NCBI GenBank assembly: GCA_044225565.1
Contig: JBGAIL010000030.1
Coordinates: 1 to 33,755 of the forward strand
DNA length: 33,755 nt
Direction of reading: 5' to 3'
Source: CAVXAE01 sp044225565
GTDB taxonomy: Bacteria > Pseudomonadota > Gammaproteobacteria > Steroidobacterales > Steroidobacteraceae
Made by a program: the position numbers and the translations under genes
The notes under the pieces: model-generated
What the model was told of the DNA's origin: nothing
Databases searched by the model: none
The model's input: the letters and a program-made list of their open reading frames with translations, nothing else
Shown here: piece by piece, positions 16,217 through 24,494 of the stretch
Numbering within the stretch: position 1 is the first letter of the stretch
Layout of the letters: each line of letters opens with the position of its first letter

Positions 16217-18757
16217 TCAGAATTCCGCGCGCACGCCCAATCCCACCGTGCGCGGAACCACCGGGTAGTAGCGAGTGCCCCCGGCAATGTCGTACACGGT
16301 GGCGATGGAGTCGTCGTTCAGTAGATTGCTGACCGATCCGTACACTTCCCATCGTCCGAGCTGTGCGCCCGCACGCAGTCCAAAGAGGTGATAGTTGCCC
16401 ATGGTGGTGCAGGTGTCCCCGCACGCGCTGGAGAACTCGTCCTGCACCTTGCCGGCGTACTGATGGTCGAACTGGGCGTAGAAGCTCCGATCCATGAAGC
16501 GGAACGTCTTGCGCAGGATGTTGGCGAACACGTACTTCGGCGCGCCGGGGATGCGGTCGCCCGACGAGGCGCCCTGGTTCGGATAATCCACGTCGATCCG
16601 CGCGTCCACGTAGCCCGCGCTGAGCGTGTATTCGAACGTCTCGCCCAGCAGCGCGCTGATCTCGAGCTCCACGCCCTGTGAATGCGCCTTGCCGATGTTG
16701 TCGATGTACCCGTAGTCATCGGGGCTGCTTGCGCTGATCTGCATGTCCGACCAGTCGATGTAGAACGCGGCGGCGTTGATCATCAGCCTGCCCTGCCGCA
16801 GGACGCTCTTGGTACCGAGCTCGTAGTTCCACAGGCTGTCCGGGCCGTAGGTCGGCGGAATGGAATCGCCCACCGCGCCGAGCGGCACGAGATTCGCGTT
16901 GCCGACGCGATAACCCTCCGCGGCCGTGAGATACACCATGACGTCCTCGACGGGCGTGTACGCGAGCGAGAACTTGTAATTCGTGCTCTGCTCGTTCGAG
17001 TCGAGATCCACGAACGCGGGGCCGTCCGGATAGAAGAGCCCGCCCGACTGCCGCGTATGGGTCTCCAGGGAATTCCGGAACCGCCGCACACCAACGGTGC
17101 CGACGAGTTTGGGAGCGATCTGGTACGAGAGCTCGCCGAACAACGCCTTCTCCTGCGTCTTGAAGTCCCCGTCGAGGCTCCACGCGAGATCGCCAGGCGC
17201 GCCGTTGATTCCCGTGCCCAGCAGCTCCTCACTGCCGGGGATGTAGAAGCGGTTCGTGATCTTGCGGTGGTACTGGTCGCGGAAGTAGAGGCCGGCGAGC
17301 CAGGTGAGCGGCCCGTCGCCGTTCGAGCTCAGGTGGATCTCCTCGAAGAAGCTCTCCGAGGGCGCGCTCTGCACGAACCGCGACGCTCTCAGATCCGGGA
17401 ACAGGAAGCCCGAGAACACGCTGAAGTCCTCCTCGCGTCCACCGTCGTGCCGGTAGTGCGTGGTGGAGGATTTGAGCGAGACCGGCCCGAAATCGTAGCC
17501 GACCACCAGGTTGGCGATGGTGGCTTCCTCGAAGTAGAAGTCCCGGAGCGCGCGCCGCTGCGCGCGTTCGCCATCGATCGAGGTGTAGTAGGGCCTGGCG
17601 TCCGGCTCGCTGCGCTGATAAATCAGCCGGGCGAGGATGTCCATCTGCTCCGTGGGCTTGAATCGCAGCATCGCCCGGCCGCCGTACGCGGTTTCCGAAT
17701 TGCTGTCGCGAACGGTGCCGACGATGCTGCCGCTGACGTTCGGATCCCCCACCGTGTCGATCCAGCCGCCTTCGTCCCGATAGTAGCCGACCAGTCGCAG
17801 CGCCAGCCGGTCCTCGACCAGCGGCACGTTCACCATCGCGTTATAGGCCTTGGACAGATCACCCCCCTCGACCTGCTGCAGCCCCACGTCGATCTTGGCG
17901 GCATAGCCCGACAGCGCGGGCTTGTTGGTGAGGATGCGGATCGCGCCTCCCATCGCTCCGGAGCCGAAGAGCGTTCCCTGCGGCCCCCGCAGGACCTCGA
18001 CGCGCTCGACGTCGAACAGCCTCAGATCCGGCGTCGTGATGTTCGCGCTGGTGTCCGTGGTCGGCAGGTCGTCGATGTAGGGAACCACCGTGTCCTGGGT
18101 GTCGGCCCCGAGGGGTGCGATGCCGCGGATGACGAACGTCGCGCCGTTGGAGCCCGTTTCCTTCATGTGCAGGCCGGGCACCCGCAACGCGAAATCAGCG
18201 AAGCTGTCCGCTCCGATTCTCGCCAGCCCCTCCTCGCTCAAGGCCGTGACGGACACCGGCACCTTCTGGTTCGAGACTTCCCGCTTCGTGGCGGTGACCG
18301 TGACTTCCTCGAGGCGGTCGGCGTTCTTTGCGCCGGCCTGCGTTTCGGCGCCCGGGTCGCCCTGCGAATCGCTCGCGGGCGCCGTGCTTTGAGCGAGGCG
18401 CAGCGCTCCGAAATCGGTACCGGCGCTGGAAGTGTGCTCGCCGCCTTCACCCGGCGCCCGGATGGCGATGATGCGCTCGCCGATGAACTCGTAGGAGAGC
18501 GACGTGCCGGACAACAGCTCCTTCAGGGCGCCTTCGGGCGTGTAGCTGCCCCGAATCCTCGGTGCCACCTTTCCTTCGACGGACCGCACCGCGAACACCA
18601 CCTGGAGCCCGGACTGCTTGGCCAGCGCATTGAGGGCGTCCTGCATCCGCTGGGAGGGGATATCGAGCGTCACCGGGTCCGGCGTCGATTGCCCGTGCGC
18701 CACGGCGCAAAGCAGAGCCACGCCGACGGCGACCAGAGACTCGCGGATGATTTTCAT
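16217..18757 (-). CDS. STN-domain TonB-dependent receptor (cassette 3)
   Basis: An 846-residue transducing receptor. Signal peptide about 1-22 (ending AVAHGQ). The STN domain is about 28-100 (LDIPSQRMQDALNALAKQSG, EGALKELLSGTSLSYEF). After a linker comes the TonB-box region EEVTVTATKR and a plug (about 160-270) with VPVSVTALSEEGLARIGADS and VEVLRGPQGTLFGSGAMGG. The barrel ends VRAEF. This plug type belongs to the broad receptor class common in sphingomonads and relatives, which import many organic ligands, rather than the siderophore class of receptors 1 and 2. The ATG at 18757 has an AGGT-type Shine-Dalgarno. It leads an operon with the esterase and the M16 peptidase, and is divergent from its sigma-fecR pair. 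Ligand unknown, possibly a peptide- or ester-containing molecule. Confidence 0.93.
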   Translation of the reverse strand: MKIIRESLVAVGVALLCAVAHGQSTPDPVTLDIPSQRMQDALNALAKQSGLQVVFAVRSVEGKVAPRIRGSYTPEGALKELLSGTSLSYEFIGERIIAIRAPGEGGEHTSSAGTDFGALRLAQSTAPASDSQGDPGAETQAGAKNADRLEEVTVTATKREVSNQKVPVSVTALSEEGLARIGADSFADFALRVPGLHMKETGSNGATFVIRGIAPLGADTQDTVVPYIDDLPTTDTSANITTPDLRLFDVERVEVLRGPQGTLFGSGAMGGAIRILTNKPALSGYAAKIDVGLQQVEGGDLSKAYNAMVNVPLVEDRLALRLVGYYRDEGGWIDTVGDPNVSGSIVGTVRDSNSETAYGGRAMLRFKPTEQMDILARLIYQRSEPDARPYYTSIDGERAQRRALRDFYFEEATIANLVVGYDFGPVSLKSSTTHYRHDGGREEDFSVFSGFLFPDLRASRFVQSAPSESFFEEIHLSSNGDGPLTWLAGLYFRDQYHRKITNRFYIPGSEELLGTGINGAPGDLAWSLDGDFKTQEKALFGELSYQIAPKLVGTVGVRRFRNSLETHTRQSGGLFYPDGPAFVDLDSNEQSTNYKFSLAYTPVEDVMVYLTAAEGYRVGNANLVPLGAVGDSIPPTYGPDSLWNYELGTKSVLRQGRLMINAAAFYIDWSDMQISASSPDDYGYIDNIGKAHSQGVELEISALLGETFEYTLSAGYVDARIDVDYPNQGASSGDRIPGAPKYVFANILRKTFRFMDRSFYAQFDHQYAGKVQDEFSSACGDTCTTMGNYHLFGLRAGAQLGRWEVYGSVSNLLNDDSIATVYDIAGGTRYYPVVPRTVGLGVRAEF

Positions 18758-18795
18758 GCGGACCTACCCCTGATTATGATCGGTATGCGGCGGGG

Positions 18796-18805
18796 GCGGG
18801 AACGA
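18796..18805 (-). promoter_or_regulatory. Motif shared with cassette 1, upstream of receptor 3
   Basis: The ten bases TCGTTCCCGC (receptor direction) lie 38 bp upstream of the receptor 3 ATG and are identical to those 44 bp upstream of receptor 1 (4612-4621). No copy was seen upstream of receptor 2, whose cassette has a different architecture. It may be part of the promoter read by the FecI-type sigma factors; the match could also be chance in GC-rich DNA. Confidence 0.35.
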
Positions 18806-18839
18806 GCCACCCCTCGCCTCGTATGTGCCGGGGACGGGG

Positions 18840-18889
18840 CCGGAAAGACGACCGCACGGAAATATTCACGCGCCTGTCGTCTTTTCCGG
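18840..18889. promoter_or_regulatory. Long inverted repeat in the divergent receptor 3 / sigma 3 region
   Basis: The arms CCGGAAAGACGAC (18840-18852) and GTCGTCTTTTCCGG (18876-18889) are complementary apart from one extra T, and are separated by 23 bp containing GGAAATATTC. The repeat lies 33 bp before the sigma ATG and about 80 bp before the receptor ATG, so it is well placed to be a regulator-binding site or to form a hairpin in the sigma leader. GGAAAT resembles, from memory, the -35 element of FecI-dependent promoters. A short TCTCT-GT-AGAGA dyad (18907-18918) also covers the sigma ribosome-binding region. Function is inferred. Confidence 0.45.
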
Positions 18890-18921
18890 GCCGGACGGCG
18901 CACTAGTCTCTGTAGAGAACC

Positions 18922-19458
18922 ATGAGCAAGACGTCCCCCAACCCTGTCGCCGGGCAGATCCACGACCGGCCGTGGCAATACGCCAAGGCCCTGCACCGGT
19001 ACCTCTTCCGGCGGCTGCGCTCCAGGGAGGACGCGGAGGACATGGCGCAGGAGGTCTACCTGCGGCTGCTGCGCGTGAAGTCGGGCGAGCTCATCGAAAG
19101 CCCGCAGGCGTACCTGTACGGCATCGCCTCGCACGTGGTCCATCAGTTCCGGATCCGCTCCGGGCGGGAGCGGGTGGCGTTCGACTCGGAGGCGGTCGAC
19201 GAGCTCGCGGAGGATTCCGCGCATGCGGTTCCCGATCACTTCACGACGTCCGTGGAGATCGGCCAGCAGTTGAACTGGGCCTTGAATCAGCTGCCGCTGA
19301 TGCAGCGCGTGGTGCTCCTGCTCCACAAGCGCGATGGGCTCTCGGACAGCGAGATCGCCAGCCGGCTGAACGTCAGCGTTTCCACGGTGAAGACGCACAT
19401 CGCGCGAGCACAGGCGCGCATCAGGACATTGTGGGATGCCAAGGGAGGGAAGCCATGA
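18922..19458 (+). CDS. FecI-type ECF RNA polymerase sigma factor (cassette 3)
   Basis: A 178-residue ECF sigma factor. Region 2 covers about 18-82 (REDAEDMAQEVYLRLLRV, SPQAYLYGIASHVVHQF). Region 4 covers about 112-168 (LPLMQRVVLLLHKRDGLSDSEI, then LNVSVSTVKTHIARAQARI). It resembles sigma 1 more than sigma 2, sharing AQEVYLRLLR, the VAFDS/VTFDS segment after region 2 and LP-MQR at the start of region 4. The ATG at 18922 has GAGA eight bases upstream. The stop overlaps fecR3 by ATGA. Expected to transcribe the divergent receptor 3 operon. Confidence 0.93.
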   Translation: MSKTSPNPVAGQIHDRPWQYAKALHRYLFRRLRSREDAEDMAQEVYLRLLRVKSGELIESPQAYLYGIASHVVHQFRIRSGRERVAFDSEAVDELAEDSAHAVPDHFTTSVEIGQQLNWALNQLPLMQRVVLLLHKRDGLSDSEIASRLNVSVSTVKTHIARAQARIRTLWDAKGGKP

Positions 19459-20522
19459 ACGGAAAGCATCGCCGCGACACGCTGTGCCTCGCCGAGGAAG
19501 CGGCGAACTGGCTCGCGGCGCTGAAGGAAGACGATGGTCCGAGCCGAGCCGCCTTCGTGAAGTGGCTGCGGAGCTCGCCGCGGCACGTGGAGGAGTTCCT
19601 GCTCGTGACGGCATCCGACCAGGCCTTGAACGACCTGGATCTTCGACGGGAAGTGGACGTCGACCGCCTGATCGCCCAGCTGGATACCGATGTGGTTTCG
19701 CTCGAAGGCCGGGCACCTGCGCCCTCCCCGCCTGCCAGGCCTGCCGGACGGGTGATGATCAGATGGGCCGCCGGGCTGGCAGCGGTCGTGACCGCGGTCG
19801 CCATGACGGCCGGCTGGCTGCTCGGCTATTTCGATGGCGGGGACACTTACAGGACCACGGTCGGCGAGCAGCGCGCCGTTCAACTTCCGGATGGCTCGCT
19901 GGTGCATCTCAACGCGCGCTCGAAGGTGATCGTGCGCATGTCGGAAGAGGAGCGCCACATCCGACTGCTGGAAGGTGAAGCGCTATTCAAGGTGGCACGC
20001 GATGCTGCACGGCCGTTCACGGTGGAGACGGACCGTGTCGTCGTTCGCGCCCTGGGCACGGCTTTCAACGTGGATCGGCGCGCACGCGACACTCAGGTAG
20101 CGGTGCTCGAAGGAGCCGTCGAAGTGACACCGACTCGAGCCGGCGGAAGTGGCGAAGCGCCAGTGGTTTCTGCGTCGGCACATCCGGCAAGCGCACCTGC
20201 GAAACTATCCGCGGGCGAGGAAATCAGTGTCGCTTCCGGCGCGATCATCGCCCGATCCAGGGGAAAGACGGCCGATGCAGTGGCCTGGCGCGAGCGCCTC
20301 CTGGTGTTCAGCGACAGCTCGCTGGAAGAGATCGCGACGGAGTTCAACCGCTACAACCGCAAGCAGCAACTGGTGATCGACGACGACGACGGCCTGCGCG
20401 ACGAGCGCTTCGGTGGCACGTTCCAGGCGGACGAGCCTCTGGCGCTCATCGAGTTCCTGCGGCGGACGCCGGGCCTCGCGGTGAGCGACGAAGGGAACCG
20501 GCTGGTGATCCGTCGCCGCTGA
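19455..20522 (+). CDS. FecR-type transmembrane anti-sigma/transducer (cassette 3)
   Basis: A 355-residue FecR protein. DUF4880 domain at about 8-60 (EEAANWLAALKEDDGPSR, SPRHVEEFLL), membrane segment about 101-124 (MIRWAAGLAAVVTAVAMTAG), periplasmic FecR domain about 130-250 (GEQRAVQLPDGSLVHLNARSK, GEALFKVARDAARPF), and a C-terminal STN-like receiver (SLEEIATEFNRYNRKQQLVI). An Ala/Ser/Pro-rich insert around 225-250 separates the last two. The ATG at 19455 overlaps the sigma stop by four bases and has GGGAGGGAAG upstream. Convergent with the MFS gene, with a GC-rich hairpin between. Confidence 0.93.
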   Translation: MNGKHRRDTLCLAEEAANWLAALKEDDGPSRAAFVKWLRSSPRHVEEFLLVTASDQALNDLDLRREVDVDRLIAQLDTDVVSLEGRAPAPSPPARPAGRVMIRWAAGLAAVVTAVAMTAGWLLGYFDGGDTYRTTVGEQRAVQLPDGSLVHLNARSKVIVRMSEEERHIRLLEGEALFKVARDAARPFTVETDRVVVRALGTAFNVDRRARDTQVAVLEGAVEVTPTRAGGSGEAPVVSASAHPASAPAKLSAGEEISVASGAIIARSRGKTADAVAWRERLLVFSDSSLEEIATEFNRYNRKQQLVIDDDDGLRDERFGGTFQADEPLALIEFLRRTPGLAVSDEGNRLVIRRR

Positions 20523-20531
20523 CGGGTGGAA

Positions 20532-20567
20532 GGCGCCGGCGGCGGAATCCGATGTAGCGGCGCCGCC
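20532..20567. terminator. GC-rich hairpin between convergent fecR3 and MFS genes
   Basis: Two alternative perfect 7-bp stems can form: GGCGCCG (20532-20538) with CGGCGCC (20558-20564), or GGCGGCG (20538-20544) with CGCCGCC (20561-20567). It sits in the 54-bp convergent gap, where a bidirectional terminator is expected. There is no T tract, so intrinsic termination is not assured. Confidence 0.35.
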
Positions 20568-20576
20568 GATCCGCCA

Positions 20577-21884
20577 TCAGTCGCCGGCAACCGCCACCGG
20601 CGCCTTTCGTGCCGAGATGATCCCGATCACCGCGCAGAGCGCGACGCCGCTCAATGCCAGCGACCAGTGGATGCCCACCACCGCGCCGAGCATGCCGACC
20701 GTGATGCCGCTGAACGTGCGCATCCCGAGCGATGCCATCGAGTAGACGCCGATGATGCGGCCCCTCAGCGCCACCGGCGCATTGATCTGCACCAGCGTCT
20801 GCGCCATGGAGTTGAACGACAGCTCCATGAAGCCGGCGGCGAAGAGCAATGGCAGGGCGACCGCGTACAGTGGGGTCGCCGCAAAGGCGATGAGCGCGAC
20901 GCACCATCCCATTGCGAGCACCAACGCCACGGCCGGGCGCGCCGCCAGCAGGCCCCGGCTCTCCAGAATGATGCCCGCCGTCAAGGCTCCGGCCGCATCG
21001 GCGGCGAGCAGCGCGCCATAGGTGATTCCCGGATCGCCATGGCCGAGCGCCTGGGCGAAGGCCGGCATCTGGGCCTGATAGCTGCTCCCGATGAAGAAGG
21101 ATGCCGCGCCGACGAGCAGCGTCATGGACAGGATCCTCGAGTCGCTCGTGATGGCGCGCAACGTCGCGAGCACGTCGCCGAATCCGTGATTCGAATCGGC
21201 GGGCGCCGCGGGCGCGCTTCGGAAGCGCGGGCCGTACGGCGCCTTCCACAACCACAGCGTGAGCGGCAGATAGATCAAGGCATTCACGAACATGCCGAGA
21301 GCCGGCCCGAGCGCGAGCAGCAGCCCGCTGCCCACTGCCGGCCCCAGCAGCATCCCCAGATACCGCCCGGAGGAGTTGAGCCGGACTGCGCTCTGTAGCT
21401 GATCGCTAGGAACGATGTCGTGCAGCAACAGCTGGCTTGCGGGAAGCCAGAGGACTCCCGCCACGCCGTGCACGGCGAGCAGCACCATCGCGTGCCACAT
21501 CTGCAACCGGTCGCTCATGAAGAGCAGGCCCCAGGACAGGGACACGGCCATGAAGAGCACCATGCCCAGCTGGATGATCCGCCTCGGGTCGAACCGGTCG
21601 GCGAGCGCGCCGGTGTAGACGGAGAACAGCAGATAGGGCAGCCAGTGGGAGACGACGGCGAAGCCGCCGAGCGCAGGAGATGCGAACTTCCGGAAGATGA
21701 CCCAGTAGCTGATCACGTGCTCGGCGTTGTCGGCCATCATGGCGGCCGCGGTGCCGAGACAGAACGCGCGGAATCCCTTGTGCCGCAGCGCGGCGAACGA
21801 CTTTCTCGGCGCGGCACCGGGTGCCGGAAGACTTTCGGGACTCGTCAAGATGAGCTTTCGGGATCGACGGACGCGCCACCTCAC
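20577..21884 (-). CDS. MFS transporter, EntS-like (MFS_3) exporter
   Basis: A 435-residue major facilitator protein with hydrophobic segments consistent with 12 membrane helices and a cytoplasmic N-terminal tail of about 35 residues. The motif between helices 2 and 3 is G92-ALADRFDPRR, the canonical MFS motif A. The general look (LGTAAAMMADNAEHVISYWVIF, LNSSGRYLGMLLGPAVGS) matches the MFS_3 / enterobactin exporter EntS-like group, which exports siderophores and varied small molecules. The start is a GTG at 21884, 18 bp after the stop of the spermidine-synthase-like gene, with only a weak Shine-Dalgarno; a TTG 12 codons downstream is an alternative. Probably the last gene of the minus-strand run from 24743. 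Substrate unknown. Confidence 0.87.
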   Translation of the reverse strand: MRWRVRRSRKLILTSPESLPAPGAAPRKSFAALRHKGFRAFCLGTAAAMMADNAEHVISYWVIFRKFASPALGGFAVVSHWLPYLLFSVYTGALADRFDPRRIIQLGMVLFMAVSLSWGLLFMSDRLQMWHAMVLLAVHGVAGVLWLPASQLLLHDIVPSDQLQSAVRLNSSGRYLGMLLGPAVGSGLLLALGPALGMFVNALIYLPLTLWLWKAPYGPRFRSAPAAPADSNHGFGDVLATLRAITSDSRILSMTLLVGAASFFIGSSYQAQMPAFAQALGHGDPGITYGALLAADAAGALTAGIILESRGLLAARPAVALVLAMGWCVALIAFAATPLYAVALPLLFAAGFMELSFNSMAQTLVQINAPVALRGRIIGVYSMASLGMRTFSGITVGMLGAVVGIHWSLALSGVALCAVIGIISARKAPVAVAGD

Positions 21885-21902
21885 CAGATGCGCTCAGGGG
21901 CG

Positions 21903-22769
21903 TCAACGGGCGCGAGTCAGGCCCGACGATCCGGTGATGCGGCGCAGATACCGCTGAAACTGCAACCTGTACCGTGCCTCGAGCGCACCAGCCCGCTCCC
22001 GCAGGCCATCCCCACCGGCTTCCAGGCCATGTCCCGCGAAAACGAGCAGGTTGTCCTGCCCCTCCACTTCGACGAGTCGCGCGGGCCGCGCCAGCCTCTC
22101 CTGGATGTGGGCAATGTGCGCGGCATAGCGCGGTTTGAGGCCGGACAGATTCATTACGACGATGCCGCAGGGCGCGAGCGTGGCAGCGAGACGATCGTAA
22201 AAGGCGGCAGAGTCCAGCGAGGGACTGATCCCCTCACGATCGAACGCGTCGATCAGCACCACATCGGCGCGCAGATCCGCAGCCATCAGAACGTCCGCCG
22301 CATCGCCATGAATGATCCGGAAGCGGTCATCGTCGGCGGGGATGTCGAACGCCTGCCGCAAGGCGATCACCTCGGCGCTGACTTCGACCACCGAGATCCG
22401 CGTCTGTGGCAGATGCTCGTGGCAGAACTTGGCAAGTGAGCCGCCGCCGAGTCCGAGGATCAGCACGTGCTCGGGTTCGGGGTTGAACAGGAGAAAGGAC
22501 ATCATCTTGCGCGCATACGCCGTCAGGAGCGCCCTGGGGTCGTAGAGCGCCATCTCGCTCTGCACGGACTCCGGGTCGAAAAAGAGCGAGCGGAACGCGC
22601 CGCAATCGATGATGAAGGGCTCGCGGATGTCGCCGGAATGGATCCGCCGCAGGTCCGCTTCGGAGAACCCTCCGGGCGGCACCCGCAGGCGCAGCGTGCC
22701 CGGAAGGTCCGCGATCGGGCTCTGCAGCGAAAGCCAGTGGTCCGATTCGGTTAGCGCCAGGTAGCTCAC
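21903..22769 (-). CDS. Spermidine synthase-like (SAM-fold) protein
   Basis: A 288-residue protein of the spermine/spermidine synthase superfamily. The nucleotide-binding loop is G106-LGGGSLAKF, E129 (VVEVS) is placed to bind the ribose, and D156 (HGDAADV) to contact the adenine. Where true SpeE enzymes carry the catalytic DSSDP-type motif this protein reads IDAFDREGI (173-181), so the aminopropyl-acceptor chemistry is uncertain; similar orphans are usually annotated only as spermidine synthase-like. The start is a GTG at 22769 overlapping the sulP stop (GTGA), which indicates translational coupling. No SAM decarboxylase gene is in the window. It may instead be a methyltransferase-like enzyme. 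Confidence 0.83.
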   Translation of the reverse strand: MSYLALTESDHWLSLQSPIADLPGTLRLRVPPGGFSEADLRRIHSGDIREPFIIDCGAFRSLFFDPESVQSEMALYDPRALLTAYARKMMSFLLFNPEPEHVLILGLGGGSLAKFCHEHLPQTRISVVEVSAEVIALRQAFDIPADDDRFRIIHGDAADVLMAADLRADVVLIDAFDREGISPSLDSAAFYDRLAATLAPCGIVVMNLSGLKPRYAAHIAHIQERLARPARLVEVEGQDNLLVFAGHGLEAGGDGLRERAGALEARYRLQFQRYLRRITGSSGLTRAR

Positions 22770-24449
22770 GCGTGAGCCCGCGCGCCCTGGCTCACGGCAG
22801 TGACCACTTCGGCGGGATTGCGGCATACATTGTGAGCGCCGACGCGCGCAATGATGCCCGCATTGGCAAGAGCCCCGGCGATCTCGCCGTGCAGCCCGCA
22901 AAGGATCACGCGCACTTGTCGCTTCTGGAAGCGCCTAACGATCTCATCGAGCGTGGCAAGCCCCGTGGCATCGATGAAGGGAACGCGACCGAACCGCAGC
23001 ACGACGGTGCGCACGTCGAGCTGCACCCGCTCGAGCGTCCGCTCGAGCGTTTCGGCGGCGCCGAAAAAGAACGGGCCCTCGATGCGATAGACGAGCGTGT
23101 CTTCGGGAAGCCTGAGGTGCGCCGGCCAATCGGTGGCATCCTCGGGATGCTGCGGCTCGACACGCACCGCGCCAGCCATCCGGCGCATGAAAAGCAGCGC
23201 GGCGAGCACGATACCGACGTTGACGGCGACGACGAGATCGACGAACACCGTGAGAAAGAACGTGATCAGCAGCAGCGCCTTGTCGGACGCCGAGGCGGTG
23301 CGCAACGTCGTCATGACGTGCGGCAGGTCGCTCATGTTCCAGGCCACGAAGAACAGGATGGCGGCCAGCGCCGCGAGCGGAATGGCGGCGGCGAGCGGCG
23401 CGAACGCCACGATTACCAGGATCAGCAGCAGCGCATGCACGATGCCGGCAAGCGGGCTACGCGCGCCGTTTCGAATGCTGGTCGCCGTGCGGGCGATGGC
23501 CCCCGTGGCGGCAAACCCGCCGAACAGGGGCGAGAGGATGTTGGCCGCCCCCTGGCCGATGAGCTCCTGGTTGGGATCGTGGCGCGTATCGGCCATGCCG
23601 TCGGCGACCACTGCGGTGAGCAGCGATTCGATGGCGCCGAGGAGAGCGATCGTGAAGGCCGGCCCGGCAAGCTGCAGCACCTCGCCCAGCGTGATGGAGG
23701 GCCAGGCGGGGAGCGGCAGCGTGCGGGGAATGCCGCCGAAGGCGCTGCCGATCGTGGCGACGGAAGGCCACTGCATCAGCGCCTGCAGCGCCGAGGCGAG
23801 CAGCAACGCGATCAAGGGCATGGGCACACGCCTGAAGCCCGGAATGCGCCCGATCGTACGCGGCCCCCAGGCGAGGACCGCGAGCGCGAGGCTGCCGATG
23901 GCGAGGGTGGCGGCATCGAACGTGTCGACCGCCGCGAGGAGCGCCCAGACCCTGGTGTGAAAATGCTCGCCCAGGGGGCCGGGGTGCAGGCCGAGGAAGT
24001 CCTTCCACTGGCCGACGAAGATGATGACTCCGATCCCGGCGGTGAAGCCCGTGATGACGGGTGTCGGGATGAACTTGATGACCCCGCCGAGGCGCGCGAT
24101 GCCCATGGCCAGGAGCATGACGCCCGCCATCAGGGTGGCGGCCTGCAACCCCGCGATGCCGTACTGCGCCGTGATGCCGGCGAGCACTGCGAGTGATGCC
24201 GGCGAGCACTGCGATGAAGGCGCCGGTGGGGCCGGAGATCTGCACCCGCGTGCCGCCGGCAATGGATGTCACGAGTCCGGCAACGATGGCGGTGTAGAGC
24301 CCCTGCGCAGGAGTGGCCCCCGAAGCGATCGCGAAGGCCATGGCGAGGGGCATGGCGACGATGCCGACCACCACCCCGGCGACGAGATCGGACAGCACGT
24401 TTCGGCGCGTGAAGAGGCGTGCCCGATAGGCGTCGACGAGTGCGATCAC
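22766..24449 (-). pseudogene. SulP-family anion transporter, frameshifted by a 22-bp tandem duplication
   Basis: SulP (SLC26-like) transporter with a C-terminal STAS domain. The first 86 residues (MIALVDAYRARLFTRRNVLSDL to AFIAVLAGIT) are read from ATG 24449. The rest (ITAQYGIAGLQAATLMAGV to the stop at 22766) lies in another frame. The break coincides exactly with a perfect 22-bp direct repeat at 24171-24214, and deleting one copy restores a 553-codon frame of normal family length. The SulP core motifs (SGPTGAF; FGGFAATGAIARTATSIRNGARSP) and the STAS domain (about 440-545, with FIDATGLATL) are otherwise intact. As sequenced, translation would give 86 genuine residues and a nonsense tail. A recent mutation, a reversible slippage event and an assembly error are all possible. 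Linked to the downstream synthase-like gene by a GTGA overlap. Confidence 0.88.
24171..24214. repeat. Perfect 22-bp tandem duplication inside sulP
   Basis: Copy 1 is 24171-24192 and copy 2 is 24193-24214, identical and directly adjacent, beginning GTGATGCCGGCGAGCACTG. The length is 22 (3n+1), so the duplication shifts the sulP frame. The bases on either side do not extend the repeat. Confidence 0.97.
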
Positions 24450-24494
24450 GGCGTGGCAGACACGATATCGAGGTTGTGAGCGGGCGGACCCGGC

